A DNA stretch of 64,000 nt from positions 3,038,501 through 3,102,500 of the forward strand of contig NZ_CP040094.1 in assembly GCF_013343235.1 (NCBI RefSeq), read 5' to 3'. The stretch is from Nostoc sp. TCL240-02 (GTDB lineage: Bacteria > Cyanobacteriota > Cyanobacteriia > Cyanobacteriales > Nostocaceae). Below are positions 53,761-62,721 of the stretch, piece after piece (position 1 is the first letter of the stretch; every line of letters starts with the position of its first letter). The position numbers and the translations under genes are program-made. Below the pieces are notes generated by a model. The model was not told where the DNA came from. It was given only the letters and a program-made list of their open reading frames with translations, and ran no database searches.

Positions 53761-54889
53761 TGCCCACGTGCTTGCAAATTGGTAACTGCCTGTCTTCCGT
53801 ATTAACTCTTGAATTTGACTTGTAGCATAAGCCGAGCTACAACAGTTTAGCGGTTTTTATATTGCCACCAAAAACTCATCTAGTCAATTATTTGTAACGA
53901 TAAAGACATAGTTACTTCACTTTTTATATATCCTGCGAGAGATGATTAAGCGTTGAGTAGGTATTCTTTGAGAAAAGAGATTAGGCATTTAAGCCTAAAC
54001 CCCTCTAAAACTCCCTTTCTAGCCTCTGGCGATTTATCAAAAGTAACGTAGATTTTCCTTAAAATGTTGCTTTATGACAAAACAAACACAACGTTATACG
54101 CAATTGATACGTGTTCATGTTATGTAAATGTATTTCTTGCGACGGATGACTAAGCATATTTTTCTATAGTTAAATCCCTGATAGAGTAAGTTAAGATAAA
54201 TTAATAAAATGAACTAATGAGTTAAAATTTTTTGATTCAACCCTAGCCAAGCCCGGTAAATTCATTTATGTTGATAATCAAACGACTCTACAGGAGTATT
54301 TGGCCAAAGTCCTTTCCCTCGGAAAGGTTAAGGAACAAAAATTTTTCTCATTTAACCGTTTACCAGTCGAAACTCAGTAAATTTGGGTTAGTGAACTATT
54401 CCTTACCTATGGCTCAGGTTACACTCCTTACTTGTTAAAGGTACACAAATTTCTGCATTCCTGTACTAGGACAGTTTGGCTGAAATAAGCCACCCATTTT
54501 AAATGTCTAAACACCTTACGTAAGGGTAATTACAGATTACCAGAAGTAGTAGTAGTTTAAATTTAAAATATATTTTCTACTTAATAGATTGACAACTTTC
54601 AACTCTTAGTTAGTAGGGTCTATTGACTAATAGAGATTTGATTTGTCTATTTTTTGCATGCATCAAAATTTTAAATTAAATATTGAATTTTTTCAGGAAA
54701 AACTGGTTCAATTATTCTCTTTTTATTGGTATAATAAGTTTTGTTAAATTAGTTATTAATCTTTTTTTAAATTTACTAACTAATTTTATTTTTTAACTGC
54801 TTAACACTGCACCAGAGTTTTTAGTTAGTTATGATTATCAACTTATTAATGGCTATGGTGCTGATTAATTACCAGGAGGAAGTAGGGAT

Positions 54890-56869
54890 ATGAATTCTGG
54901 CGATTATACATTAGCTAGATCAAACACTCAATGGTCACTACAGCCAGAAATAGAAATGAAGTTTGCTCACTTTCTAATAAATCAAGCTGTAGATGCTGCC
55001 TTTTGTTTAGGAGAAAATGCACAGTTTCTCTATGTCAACGATGCCACTTGCCAGATGACTGAGTATTCCCGTAAGGAATTACTTTCCATGAGGTTGCAAG
55101 ATATAGACGTAGATTTTTCTTTACACAACTGGTCAAATATTAACTCAGAAGGTTCTCTTACCTTTAAATCTCGCTACTGCACAAAAGGAGGGCGGATCTT
55201 TCTGGTAGAAATATCCATTAGCTATGTAAAACAACAAGATATAGAATTTGGCTGTGCTTTTGTTCGGGAAATAAGTGATGAAATAGTAGAACTGAGTGTG
55301 CAAAAGTGGACTGATGAATTAAGGGATGCCAAAGATAATTTGCAGCAGGAATTTTCTCAACTCAAATCAAAAGAAATAGAACTAGAAGCATCTCTTTCTT
55401 TACTTCGTTCTACTCTCGAATCTACTGCAATTGGTATTGTTGCAGTTAACTCTGAGGGAGATATTCTGAGCTTGAATCAGAAATTTGTGGATATGTGGCA
55501 GATTCCGGAGTCTTTAATATTATCTAAGAAATGTCCTCGATGCAAAGCCTTTTTTGAGAATCAACTTAAAGATCCACAAGCCTTTAATCGACTAATTTGG
55601 GAAGTGTCTAGCCAATCTGATTTCGAGAGCTATGATATTCTGGAATTGAAAGATGGGAGAGTTTTTGCACACTACTCTAAGCCCCACTTGTTGGATGGCA
55701 AAATTATTGGTAGAGTCTGGAGTATTTGGGACATTACTGAATCGAAACAGACTGAAGAGGCATTGCGGCTAAACGCAGTTAGATTTCGGACTTTAGCCGA
55801 GACAACGGATACCAGCACTTTTCTAATTCAAGGTACGCGGCTTTGCTACATAAATCCAGCAGTAGAGCAACTGACTGGTTACACAAAAGAGGAACTGTTA
55901 ACGGGTTTTGATCTTCGCCGACTGATTAAAAGCAAAAGACGCAGACAGGTACGTAAGCAGAGTGAAGCAACTAACTTTGAATACCAGGAGATGAATATTC
56001 TGACAAAAAGCGGTACGGAGCGATGGCTAGCTTGTGCAGTTGTAATGCTAGATGGAGTGCTAGATTTTGGTGGAAAACCAGTAGAAATGATTGCAGGCAT
56101 TGATATTACCGATTATAAATATGCAGAATTAGGTCTTAACCAAGCTTTAGAACAAGCAAAACAACTTAGCGAACTTAGAGCGCGTTTTCTTTCTATGGTT
56201 TGCCATCAATTCCGTACACCGTTGAATATTGTTTCATTTTCTAATAGTTTATTAAAGGAAGAAGTAGACAAACGTACACAGAAGAAAATCCAACCATTGC
56301 TGGATCACATTCAAAAAGCCACCGAACAACTTGGTCAGATGTTGGATGATATTTTATTCTTCTCTAAGGCAGAAGCAGCAAAAATAAACTATGAGCCAAA
56401 ACCACTTGATTTAGTTGATTTCTGTAATGACTTAGTTGCAGAAATGCAGATGAGCATTAGCAAAATTCCGATTAATTTTATCACTCAAGAAAATTCTCTA
56501 ACAGCCTGCATAGACAAAAAATTGTTAGAGCCGATTTTAAAAAATTTGCTCGATAATGCAATAAAATATTCTCTTTCTGGTATGACAGTTGATTTGAGAC
56601 TTGCTTGCCAAAATGAGCAAGTAATTTTCCAGGTCGAAGATAGAGGTATTGGTATTTCAGCGCTAGATCAACAACGAATATTTGAACCATTTTACCGTGG
56701 AACTAATATCGATCACATACCTGGCACTGGACTAGGACTGTCAATTCTTAAAACCTTAGTAGACTTACATCATGGTCAAGTATCTGTGGAAAGTCAACTT
56801 GGTGTGGGCACTACGTTTACTGTGACGTTGGCATTAATCAAGTCAGAGTTTAATAGTTCCGAGTTATGA
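54890..56869 (+). CDS. Multi-PAS sensor histidine kinase beside the scytonemin cluster
   Basis: 659 residues, no membrane segment. PAS1 (about 22-140) has FLYVNDATCQMTEYSRKEL. A coiled coil (145-180) precedes PAS2 (about 180-290, GIVAVNSEGDILSLNQKF), then PAS3 (about 297-415, YINPAVEQLTGYTKEELL). The HisKA phospho-acceptor is His439 in SMVCHQFRTPLNIV, followed by HATPase motifs LLDNAIKYS, EDRGIGIS and GTGLGLSI. It corresponds to the sensor gene upstream of scyA in Nostoc punctiforme, and with the next gene it forms a two-component system needed for UV-A-induced scytonemin synthesis. The soluble PAS array suggests sensing of redox or light through a bound cofactor. The first PAS lacks an obvious cysteine or GAF chromophore site. 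Confidence 0.9.
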   Translation: MNSGDYTLARSNTQWSLQPEIEMKFAHFLINQAVDAAFCLGENAQFLYVNDATCQMTEYSRKELLSMRLQDIDVDFSLHNWSNINSEGSLTFKSRYCTKGGRIFLVEISISYVKQQDIEFGCAFVREISDEIVELSVQKWTDELRDAKDNLQQEFSQLKSKEIELEASLSLLRSTLESTAIGIVAVNSEGDILSLNQKFVDMWQIPESLILSKKCPRCKAFFENQLKDPQAFNRLIWEVSSQSDFESYDILELKDGRVFAHYSKPHLLDGKIIGRVWSIWDITESKQTEEALRLNAVRFRTLAETTDTSTFLIQGTRLCYINPAVEQLTGYTKEELLTGFDLRRLIKSKRRRQVRKQSEATNFEYQEMNILTKSGTERWLACAVVMLDGVLDFGGKPVEMIAGIDITDYKYAELGLNQALEQAKQLSELRARFLSMVCHQFRTPLNIVSFSNSLLKEEVDKRTQKKIQPLLDHIQKATEQLGQMLDDILFFSKAEAAKINYEPKPLDLVDFCNDLVAEMQMSISKIPINFITQENSLTACIDKKLLEPILKNLLDNAIKYSLSGMTVDLRLACQNEQVIFQVEDRGIGISALDQQRIFEPFYRGTNIDHIPGTGLGLSILKTLVDLHHGQVSVESQLGVGTTFTVTLALIKSEFNSSEL

Positions 56870-57065
56870 ATGTTGAAATCAAGATTAGTTATTAATTAAC
56901 AACTTAACAATCAAAACTCTCGGAACAAAGTAATTAAGTTTATGCCTATTTCCATACTCCCTAAAAAGTTGAGTACAGCACGGCGTAAATCCAACTAAAC
57001 TGGCAAAATTCCGTCACAGTTTAATATTAACCAGCTTCTGCTAAAAGATATGGTAATAAAAAATT

Positions 57066-57917
57066 ATGTACGAATCATCAAATAAAATTCTCGTCATTGA
57101 AGATGATAATGTTACCCGCGATCTTTATTTAAAAGGTCTTAAGGCTAAAGGTTTTGATACAATCAGTGCTAACAACGGTCTTGCTGGTATCCAACAAGCA
57201 CAAGAGTGTATACCCGACTTAGTAATTTGCGATATCACGATGCCTGATATGGATGGTTATAGCGTTTTAAGTACGCTACGCCAAGATCCTCTTACGGCAA
57301 TTATTCCTTTTATTTTTCTGACTGGGAGTAGTAACAAAGCAGATGTTCGCAAAGCTATGGAATTGGGAGCAGATGACTATCTTACCAAACCCTCGACACT
57401 AGACGAATTGCTCAGAGCGATCGCTATCCGACTACAAAAGCAAGCTACTCTGCAATACTGGTGGGCTATGAAATTTGAGAAAGCTCCAAAATCAGTAATT
57501 CTAGATAATCCTACAGCTGCGATCGCACCTGAAGAACCTACAATCCCTTCTAAGTCAATATTTCCTAGCATTCCCCAATTAAAAGAAGTTTTTGACTTTA
57601 TCGAAGCCCATTATCACCAAGGAATCACTTTGTGTGATGTGGCTGTTGCTGTTGGTTACTCACCTGCTTACTTAACTAATCGAGTCGCAAGGCAAACGGG
57701 AGAGACTGTAAACTGCTGGATTGTCAAACGCCGAATGGCAGGCGCTCGTTTTTTACTCCAAAATAATAATCAGACTATCGAGAAGATCGCCAAAGCATTA
57801 GGTTATCAAGATGTGTCTCATTTTTCTCGTCAGTTTCGCCAACATCACGGTTTACCTCCCCAAGCTTGGCGCAAACAGCATCAGCTTGTATCCCAAAAAC
57901 AGGTGAAACTCTGGTAA
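57066..57917 (+). CDS. Response regulator with AraC-type DNA-binding domain (scytonemin regulator)
   Basis: 283 residues. The receiver domain (8-125) has the acidic pair ED(D) at 12-14, phospho-acceptor Asp56 in VICDITMPDMDG, the Thr switch in IFLTGSS and Lys in YLTKPST. A linker of about 50 residues leads to two helix-turn-helix motifs of the AraC family (about 180-280): GITLCDVAVAVGYSPAYLTN and TIEKIAKALGYQDVSHFSRQ with FRQHHGLPPQAWR. It begins 197 bp after the sensor gene and reads the same way. AraC-type regulators bind direct repeats, so the same-orientation repeats upstream of scyA are reasonable targets. Confidence 0.9.
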   Translation: MYESSNKILVIEDDNVTRDLYLKGLKAKGFDTISANNGLAGIQQAQECIPDLVICDITMPDMDGYSVLSTLRQDPLTAIIPFIFLTGSSNKADVRKAMELGADDYLTKPSTLDELLRAIAIRLQKQATLQYWWAMKFEKAPKSVILDNPTAAIAPEEPTIPSKSIFPSIPQLKEVFDFIEAHYHQGITLCDVAVAVGYSPAYLTNRVARQTGETVNCWIVKRRMAGARFLLQNNNQTIEKIAKALGYQDVSHFSRQFRQHHGLPPQAWRKQHQLVSQKQVKLW

Positions 57918-57954
57918 CAGTAAAAATACAGCAATTTTCATTTAGACTAAAACT

Positions 57955-58100
57955 GGAATTGGAAATTGGGAATTGGGAATTGGGAATTGGGAATGAAGAA
58001 GAGACAAGGTAGACAAGGAAGAGGGGGGAGACAAGGGAGAGACTTATTCTATAATTCCCCCTTGTCCCTTTGTCCTCCTTGTCCCTCTGCCCCCTGCCTC
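57955..58100. repeat. Composite repeat, second copy
   Basis: Repeated GGGAATT heptamers (about five) are followed by GAAGAAGAGACAAGGTAGACA, AGAGGGGGGAGACAAGGGAG and a pyrimidine-rich CCCTTGTCCCTTTGTCCTCC arm. Order and sequence closely follow the copy at 9892. It lies between the convergent regulator and AAA+ ATPase genes. Confidence 0.8.
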
Positions 58101-59301
58101 AAATAAATAGTTGCGTAAACTCATATATTAAATCCACCCTGCCCTTACGCAACATGGCTGGATCTAATCTCTCAGTAGTGTTACAAGTCATCAAGACAAC
58201 TAATCGTTGCTGCATCTGAATACCAGACTCATCAATGACACTTTGATACAAAGTACCATCCAGCAAACTGAGAATGTGTTCGGTTTTGTTATTGTATTGC
58301 GCTACCTCAGAAGCGCGGTTTTGCGCTAGATTATCAGCTTCGTTAATAACGATACAAATACGCTCTATGTAAGTTGGGGGGACAAAATTAGCGATCGCAT
58401 CATGATCTAAAATAAAAATTACATACCCTAAAGGTACAAGAATTTCTTTTGCTACAGCTTGTGTCCAGACTGTTTTACCAGTACCTGGTTTCCCATGTAC
58501 AACAACCGCTAACTGGTTTTGATTCAGAATCGCTTGCTGTACAGCATCTGTAAACTGTTGAATATCTGCCGGAAATGTGCGAATGGGAAATTGGCTGTGA
58601 ACTTTACCTACACGACTTTGATATCCACTCAGCATAACTGCCAAGTCGTAAGTCGCCTTGTTAATTAGTGGGGCAAGATTTCTCGCCATTAAACTATATT
58701 GTCGCCGCCCGCGATCGTAGGGATCAATTTGCAACCAAACGTCATGCTTTGCCCAGTAAGCATAAACAGTATTAATCACATCTAAGCGTTCCCAGCTAAC
58801 AAATCTATCTATAGGAAAATAAAAATCTCTTTCTGAATAATACTGAGTAATAATATCAGGATTACCCAACACACCTAAAACTCGCAGTACAGTAATTTCT
58901 TGCAGTCGGTTAAGAACATAATCAATGGGAATGCTACTACGACTGACAAATTGAACAATAGGCGTTTCCGTACTCAAAACATCTTTGTAGCGATGATCTG
59001 GTGATTGAGGATCTGGTGTGATGTAATTCCAAAATTTTTCCACTTCGTAGCGGGTATTATCAGATACAATATTTAATAAATTAGCCCACCAAGCATAATT
59101 ATTTCGTCCCAAAATATCAGCAACATTACTTGCTAAATTCAAACTTTTTTGAGTTAATTCGCGGGAGTCACTATACAACAGTTGCCACAAAAACCCCCAA
59201 TCTAACTCTCGGTTAAACGGTCGCCAACCGCTAGCAAGCAAGCTTTGGCGGGTATTATTTGTAGGAGTGCCTTCATTGCTTCTAAAATAGTCAAAATCCA
59301 T
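58099..59301 (-). CDS. AAA+ ATPase, function unknown
   Basis: 400 residues. An N-terminal helical region (1-240, rich in Trp and Tyr, with DWGFLWQLLY and NNYAWWANLLN) precedes a C-terminal AAA core: Walker A VHGKPGTGKTVWTQ near residue 272, Walker B-type ICIVINEADNLAQN with Asn-Glu in place of Asp-Glu, sensor 1 VVLMTCNTTERLD and the Arg finger-type MLRKGRVD. The last residues EFTQLFI end the protein without a lid domain. The N-terminal half is not recognised and is probably a partner-binding domain. It converges on the scytonemin regulator but has no known link to the pigment. Confidence 0.75.
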   Translation of the reverse strand: MDFDYFRSNEGTPTNNTRQSLLASGWRPFNRELDWGFLWQLLYSDSRELTQKSLNLASNVADILGRNNYAWWANLLNIVSDNTRYEVEKFWNYITPDPQSPDHRYKDVLSTETPIVQFVSRSSIPIDYVLNRLQEITVLRVLGVLGNPDIITQYYSERDFYFPIDRFVSWERLDVINTVYAYWAKHDVWLQIDPYDRGRRQYSLMARNLAPLINKATYDLAVMLSGYQSRVGKVHSQFPIRTFPADIQQFTDAVQQAILNQNQLAVVVHGKPGTGKTVWTQAVAKEILVPLGYVIFILDHDAIANFVPPTYIERICIVINEADNLAQNRASEVAQYNNKTEHILSLLDGTLYQSVIDESGIQMQQRLVVLMTCNTTERLDPAMLRKGRVDLIYEFTQLFI

Positions 59302-59724
59302 ATTTGTTTAGTTATGCAGCGTTAATAGAGCTATTTGTGTTAAATATGAGATTTTAAAATTTTTCTTGTAATATCGACTACTTGCATACAAATGGTAATT
59401 TTATTTTCACCGTGCTGTACTGGCTAGGAAGTTTTTTTAATCTAACTCATTACCTGTGTAACACACTATATTACACAAAGACTACCTGCGTCAACTTTTT
59501 TGACAAAGCAATTACCTCTTAATGTCCCTCCATCATTTATCCATCTCTACACTTCTGACTGATATCATGTCCGAAAGCACATAATCCCACTTTTGGCTGA
59601 TGCCAAAGTTTCTCTCCCAGATAGCAAGGTGAGGTTCCAAATATTACCGATGCAGAGGGCAGCTATGCTGTGTTACTGAGGCTTCAACCCCAGCTATTGC
59701 AAATTTGTGTAGAATCTATCCAAG

Positions 59725-59842
59725 CTATAGGACTCATATTTGATTTTTGAAAAAACTCCGTACAACTCAAAAACCCTTCTTTCCTATTGCCTCTTGCCTC
59801 TTTTTTGTCCACGCGAACAAAAATCAAATCAAATTCCTATAT
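59725..59842. repeat. MITE-like dispersed element, copy 2
   Basis: It begins CTATAGGACTCATATTTGAT and ends AAAATCAAATCAAATTCCTA then TAT. The ends are imperfect inverted repeats (TATAGGA...TTTGATTTT against the complement). It shares its left 20 bp exactly with the element at 25185 and a similar right end. Confidence 0.55.
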
Positions 59843-59845
59843 GTA

Positions 59846-59909
59846 GAGACGCGTTAACACAACAAGACATTAGCGTAGCGGTTTGAAGCCTAGTGCAATT
59901 TCGCGTCTC
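59846..59909. repeat. Divergent REP-like hairpin with long loop
   Basis: GAGACGCG and CGCGTCTC form the stem ends. The 48-bp interior carries TTAGCGTAGCGGTTTGAAGC, a dispersed repeat. It appears to be a REP with another small repeat inserted in its loop. Confidence 0.6.
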
Positions 59910-59919
59910 TTCTTGTTAA

Positions 59920-61083
59920 TCAAGTTGAATATTTGCCATTAATTTCTATATAACCCTCTGAAAGATCGCAACCCCATACAGTTGCAGAAGCTTCGCCAAT
60001 ATTGAGGCTAACATGAATATCTACTTTGTCTTGGGACATAATTTGCCGCAATTGTTCCAGATTTTCATTAGTTAAACTACTAGGATAAACTTTCACGTCA
60101 TCAAAACTAATAACAATTCCTTCTGGATTGATCTGCTGTTCATTTTCACATTTACCTATAGCCATCGCAACTCGTCCCCAATTCGGATCTGCCCCATAGA
60201 CGGCGGTTTTTACTAATGGTGAATTGACAATTGCTTTAGCTACTTTTTTCGCTTGTACATAGTTAATAGCTGAATCTACAGTCACCTCAATAATTTTGGT
60301 GGCACCTTCTGCATCTCTGGCAATTTTCAACACTAATTCTTGTGCAACTTCTTGCAATGCACTGGCAAAATCTGCTTCTGAAACTTCACCGGCTATTCCA
60401 TTAGCTAGAATCACGGCGGAGTCACTAGTAGAAGTGTCAGTGTCTACACTCAGGCAGTTAAAGGTTTTATCTATAGTAAAGCGAAAAATAGAACGAAGGC
60501 TATTTGCAGAAATTGCCGCATCAGTAAAAAAGAAAGTTAAGAGAGTAGCCATATTAGGCTCAATCATGCCAACACCTTTGGCAATTCCTACCAGCTTGGC
60601 ATTTCCTATTTGTCGTGTAGCTAGTTTTGATACTGTATCGGTGGTCATAATACCACCGGCTGCGGCATTAAAATCAGCAGGAGTCAATTTTTTCCCTAAT
60701 CCTAATAAACCTGCTCGAATTTTTTCAATTGGATAACGCCTGCCAATTACGCCTGTAGAAGCTATCACAATGTTATGTGCAGCAATTCCAGTTTCCGTTG
60801 CAACTAATTCTAAAACCTCTTGGGCATCAGCGATGCCGATAGCACCATTAGCAACATTTGCATTCTTAGATATAACGACAATTCCTTGTACTTGTGAATC
60901 TTTTAAATTCTCGCGGCTAATAGTGACACTTGGCCCGGCGAAAAGACTTTGAGTAAAGACTCCATCAGCAACACAAGGAACTTCTGATTTAATAAATACA
61001 AAATCATCAGTTGTATCTCGTATTCCTAAATTAGTAATAAATGCACTAAAACCTTGAGGTGCGGAAGATATCGTTAATGGCAT
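59920..61083 (-). CDS. argJ: ArgJ: glutamate N-acetyltransferase / ornithine acetyltransferase
   Basis: 387 residues. ArgJ recycles the acetyl group from N-acetylornithine to glutamate in arginine synthesis. The N-terminus carries APQGFSAFITNLGIRD, and the autoproteolysis site is KGVGMIEPNMATLLTFFFTD, in which Thr180 (after NMA) is the nucleophile created by self-cleavage. Later motifs are DTDTSTSDSAVILANG, GEGATKIIEV-like DAEGATKIIEVTV, and ADPNWGRVAMAIGK. The length fits the family. The residue after the nucleophile region (LLTFF) is less common than the usual MLAF. I cannot tell whether it is bifunctional, nor whether the genome has a second copy. A 40-bp palindrome lies 47 bp upstream. 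Confidence 0.92.
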   Translation of the reverse strand: MPLTISSAPQGFSAFITNLGIRDTTDDFVFIKSEVPCVADGVFTQSLFAGPSVTISRENLKDSQVQGIVVISKNANVANGAIGIADAQEVLELVATETGIAAHNIVIASTGVIGRRYPIEKIRAGLLGLGKKLTPADFNAAAGGIMTTDTVSKLATRQIGNAKLVGIAKGVGMIEPNMATLLTFFFTDAAISANSLRSIFRFTIDKTFNCLSVDTDTSTSDSAVILANGIAGEVSEADFASALQEVAQELVLKIARDAEGATKIIEVTVDSAINYVQAKKVAKAIVNSPLVKTAVYGADPNWGRVAMAIGKCENEQQINPEGIVISFDDVKVYPSSLTNENLEQLRQIMSQDKVDIHVSLNIGEASATVWGCDLSEGYIEINGKYST

Positions 61084-61129
61084 TTTTCTAGATTTAATAA
61101 TTTACTTTAATTATCTCATACCATTGGCA

Positions 61130-61169
61130 ATCAGCTATTTGAGGTATACATATACCTCAAATAACTGAT
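61130..61169. promoter_or_regulatory. 40-bp near-perfect palindrome upstream of argJ
   Basis: ATCAGCTATTTGAGGTATA and TATACCTCAAATAACTGAT flank CA. Only one pair in the 19-bp arms mismatches. It lies 47 bp upstream of the argJ start and between it and an IS630 remnant. It could be an operator or a terminator-like hairpin, or an end of a mobile element. Confidence 0.5.
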
Positions 61170-61213
61170 GTGTAGGATAAATTTTATTTATGAAATTCTC
61201 ATCTAATACCAAT

Positions 61214-61531
61214 TTAATGTGAAGCTGCATAGAAAAGAGCTTCTAGGATAAAGTTATAAGAACAGACAGAAATTACTTGCTCAAATGTAAGTTGGTCGAA
61301 TATCTCTTGGATGCGTTCGCGTAAAGCTTGTAAAGAAGAGAAAAGTTGATTTTTGAGAGGTTTCTTGAGAGCTTGCCAAAGCCTTTTGATAGGATTGAGT
61401 TCAGGAGCCGATGGTGGTTGAAATAGAGGAATAATAAACTCTTGCCAGCTAATCGCTGAACTTGTATAAGCCGGCGCTTGGTCAATCTGTAAAATTGCAT
61501 AATCCGAGCCTAAATGAATAGCGATCGCTTA
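61214..61531 (-). pseudogene. IS630-family transposase, C-terminal remnant
   Basis: On the minus strand a frame ending at 61214 reads YAILQIDQAPAYTSSAISWQ, PLFQPPSAPELNPIKRLWQA, LKKPLKNQLFSSLQALRERI and ends FILEALFYAASH. This is the DDE end of IS630-type transposases (second Asp in LQIDQAPA and Glu in PELNPIKRLW). The frame is closed by a stop just upstream at about 61531, and the N-terminal two thirds are missing. The longer open frame on the same strand in another phase is not coding. Confidence 0.85.
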
Positions 61532-61644
61532 TTTCATACAACTGGCTTTGGTATGAGTCTATCTATCACAAGAGCGATCGCCATTACCCTCGAAGTAGCC
61601 TAAAAGTTATAAACGGATTTAAATACTACCGTCAATTTCTTCAT

Positions 61645-62532
61645 CTAACTCTTTTTGTGGTATATCCCATAATGATGAACTGGAATATTGCTCTGATCTG
61701 TGGTAAAATTTGTCACATTTGCACGCCTTTTGTTCAGCTTAACTACATCCAAATGATGATAAACTGAATCTACAAATTCTGGAAAAAATTGCCCAATAGC
61801 AAACATTAGTTTGGTCATATTTTCTGTTAATAGATTTTTATTAACAATTACCTCTGCCTTGTTTTTTTTAATAGCTCTAATTACTGCATTTGCTACATCT
61901 GTTGGTGTAGATATACCTGCTAACCAAGGAGCAGGCACGCGACTATTAACAGTCATGCCAGTTTCAGAAATATATCCTGGACAGATCACCGATATATTAG
62001 TATTAGTAGCAGCTAATTCTTGCCGCATCGCATCAGTCCACATAACCAGACCAGCTTTACTCGCAGAATAAATGCTGTTGTAAGGGACTCCCTTTTTACC
62101 TGCTAGAGAGGCAATATTAACAATATGACCACTACGCCGCTCTAACATGCTTGGCAAAAACAAACGAGTTAATTCAGTAGCTGCGAGTAGATTAACTGTC
62201 AATATTGACTGAATATCCTCTAGAGAATAATCAACGAAATCTCGGTAAATTTCTATGCCAGCATTATTAATGATAATATCAACTGGGCCTACAACTTTAT
62301 TAATCTGCTGCTTGAGATTTGATAATTCTGCAACGTTTTTAATATCAAATGGAATACTTATTGCTTTCCCACCCAAGGCTTTAATTTGAGTGCATGTTAT
62401 GTCTAGTCCTGACTTAAAACGAGAAACGCAAACCACAGTTGCTTGCTCTCTAGCTAGAGCGCGGGCAATGTATGCTCCTAAACCACGTGATGCACCTGTT
62501 AAAAGTACTATTTTACCTGTTAAAGTTGTCAT
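61645..62532 (-). CDS. Short-chain dehydrogenase/reductase
   Basis: 295 residues of classical SDR. TGASRGLGAYIARALA is the cofactor motif near residue 13, IIINNAGIEIYRD has NNAG, catalytic Ser is in HIVNIASLAGKKG, and the YxxxK is in SIYSASKAGLVMW, followed by CPGYISETGM. The C-terminal part after VIRAIKKNKAEV is hydrophobic and longer than the minimal SDR, similar to membrane-associated SDRs of lipid or ketone reduction. The gene at 28285 encodes a related but distinct enzyme. Substrate unknown. It precedes an unrelated-looking glycosyltransferase-like gene on the same strand, 190 bp upstream of it in transcription order. Confidence 0.87.
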   Translation of the reverse strand: MTTLTGKIVLLTGASRGLGAYIARALAREQATVVCVSRFKSGLDITCTQIKALGGKAISIPFDIKNVAELSNLKQQINKVVGPVDIIINNAGIEIYRDFVDYSLEDIQSILTVNLLAATELTRLFLPSMLERRSGHIVNIASLAGKKGVPYNSIYSASKAGLVMWTDAMRQELAATNTNISVICPGYISETGMTVNSRVPAPWLAGISTPTDVANAVIRAIKKNKAEVIVNKNLLTENMTKLMFAIGQFFPEFVDSVYHHLDVVKLNKRRANVTNFTTDQSNIPVHHYGIYHKKS

Positions 62533-62721
62533 AAAAACACCTTATCCTTGAGCGTATTGCTGTTATCATATTTGACAAAATGAAGTTAAATAACAGCTTT
62601 TTTAGAGAACCTATCTTATTTATTTTACAGTTATCTTTTGCTGCACTTCTATTACTTAGTAATGTAAATTAAGTAATCTAAAACTTTGCGCTATATTTTA
62701 TTTCTACTCAATCTGATTCTT

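Larger units (their letters stand above)
53112..54889. promoter_or_regulatory. 1.78-kb divergent control region between scyA and the sensor kinase gene
   Basis: This is the longest gene-free stretch of the window. It contains three copies of a 45-bp motif (53354, 53591, 53716), two copies of AAGCATATCT (53470 and 53581), and a 50-codon open stretch without a start codon at about 54208-54379. The rest is AT-rich. The ribosome site CAGGAGGAAGTAGGG precedes the kinase ATG. The length is unusual for simple divergent promoters and suggests long leaders, several binding sites, or a lost gene. Confidence 0.6.
59302..59919. other. 618-bp gap with MITE-like and REP-like elements
   Basis: The left 400 bp are AT-rich with no clear features. 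A short stretch reading ITDAEGSYAVLLR near 59650 recalls an extracellular carboxypeptidase-regulatory-like repeat but has no start and is probably chance or a relic. The MITE-like element at 59725 and a divergent REP-like hairpin at 59846-59909 fill the right part. Confidence 0.5.

Noticed and set aside
59560..59720. Possible carboxypeptidase-regulatory-like remnant (TDAEGSYAV)
   Set aside because: It is too short, needs a frameshift to extend, and has no neighbouring related gene.
61273..61500. 75-codon minus-strand frame with an ATG at the IS630 remnant
   Set aside because: The IS630 motifs (PELNP, LKNQLFSSLQALRERI) are in another phase of the same strand; this frame is a shadow.
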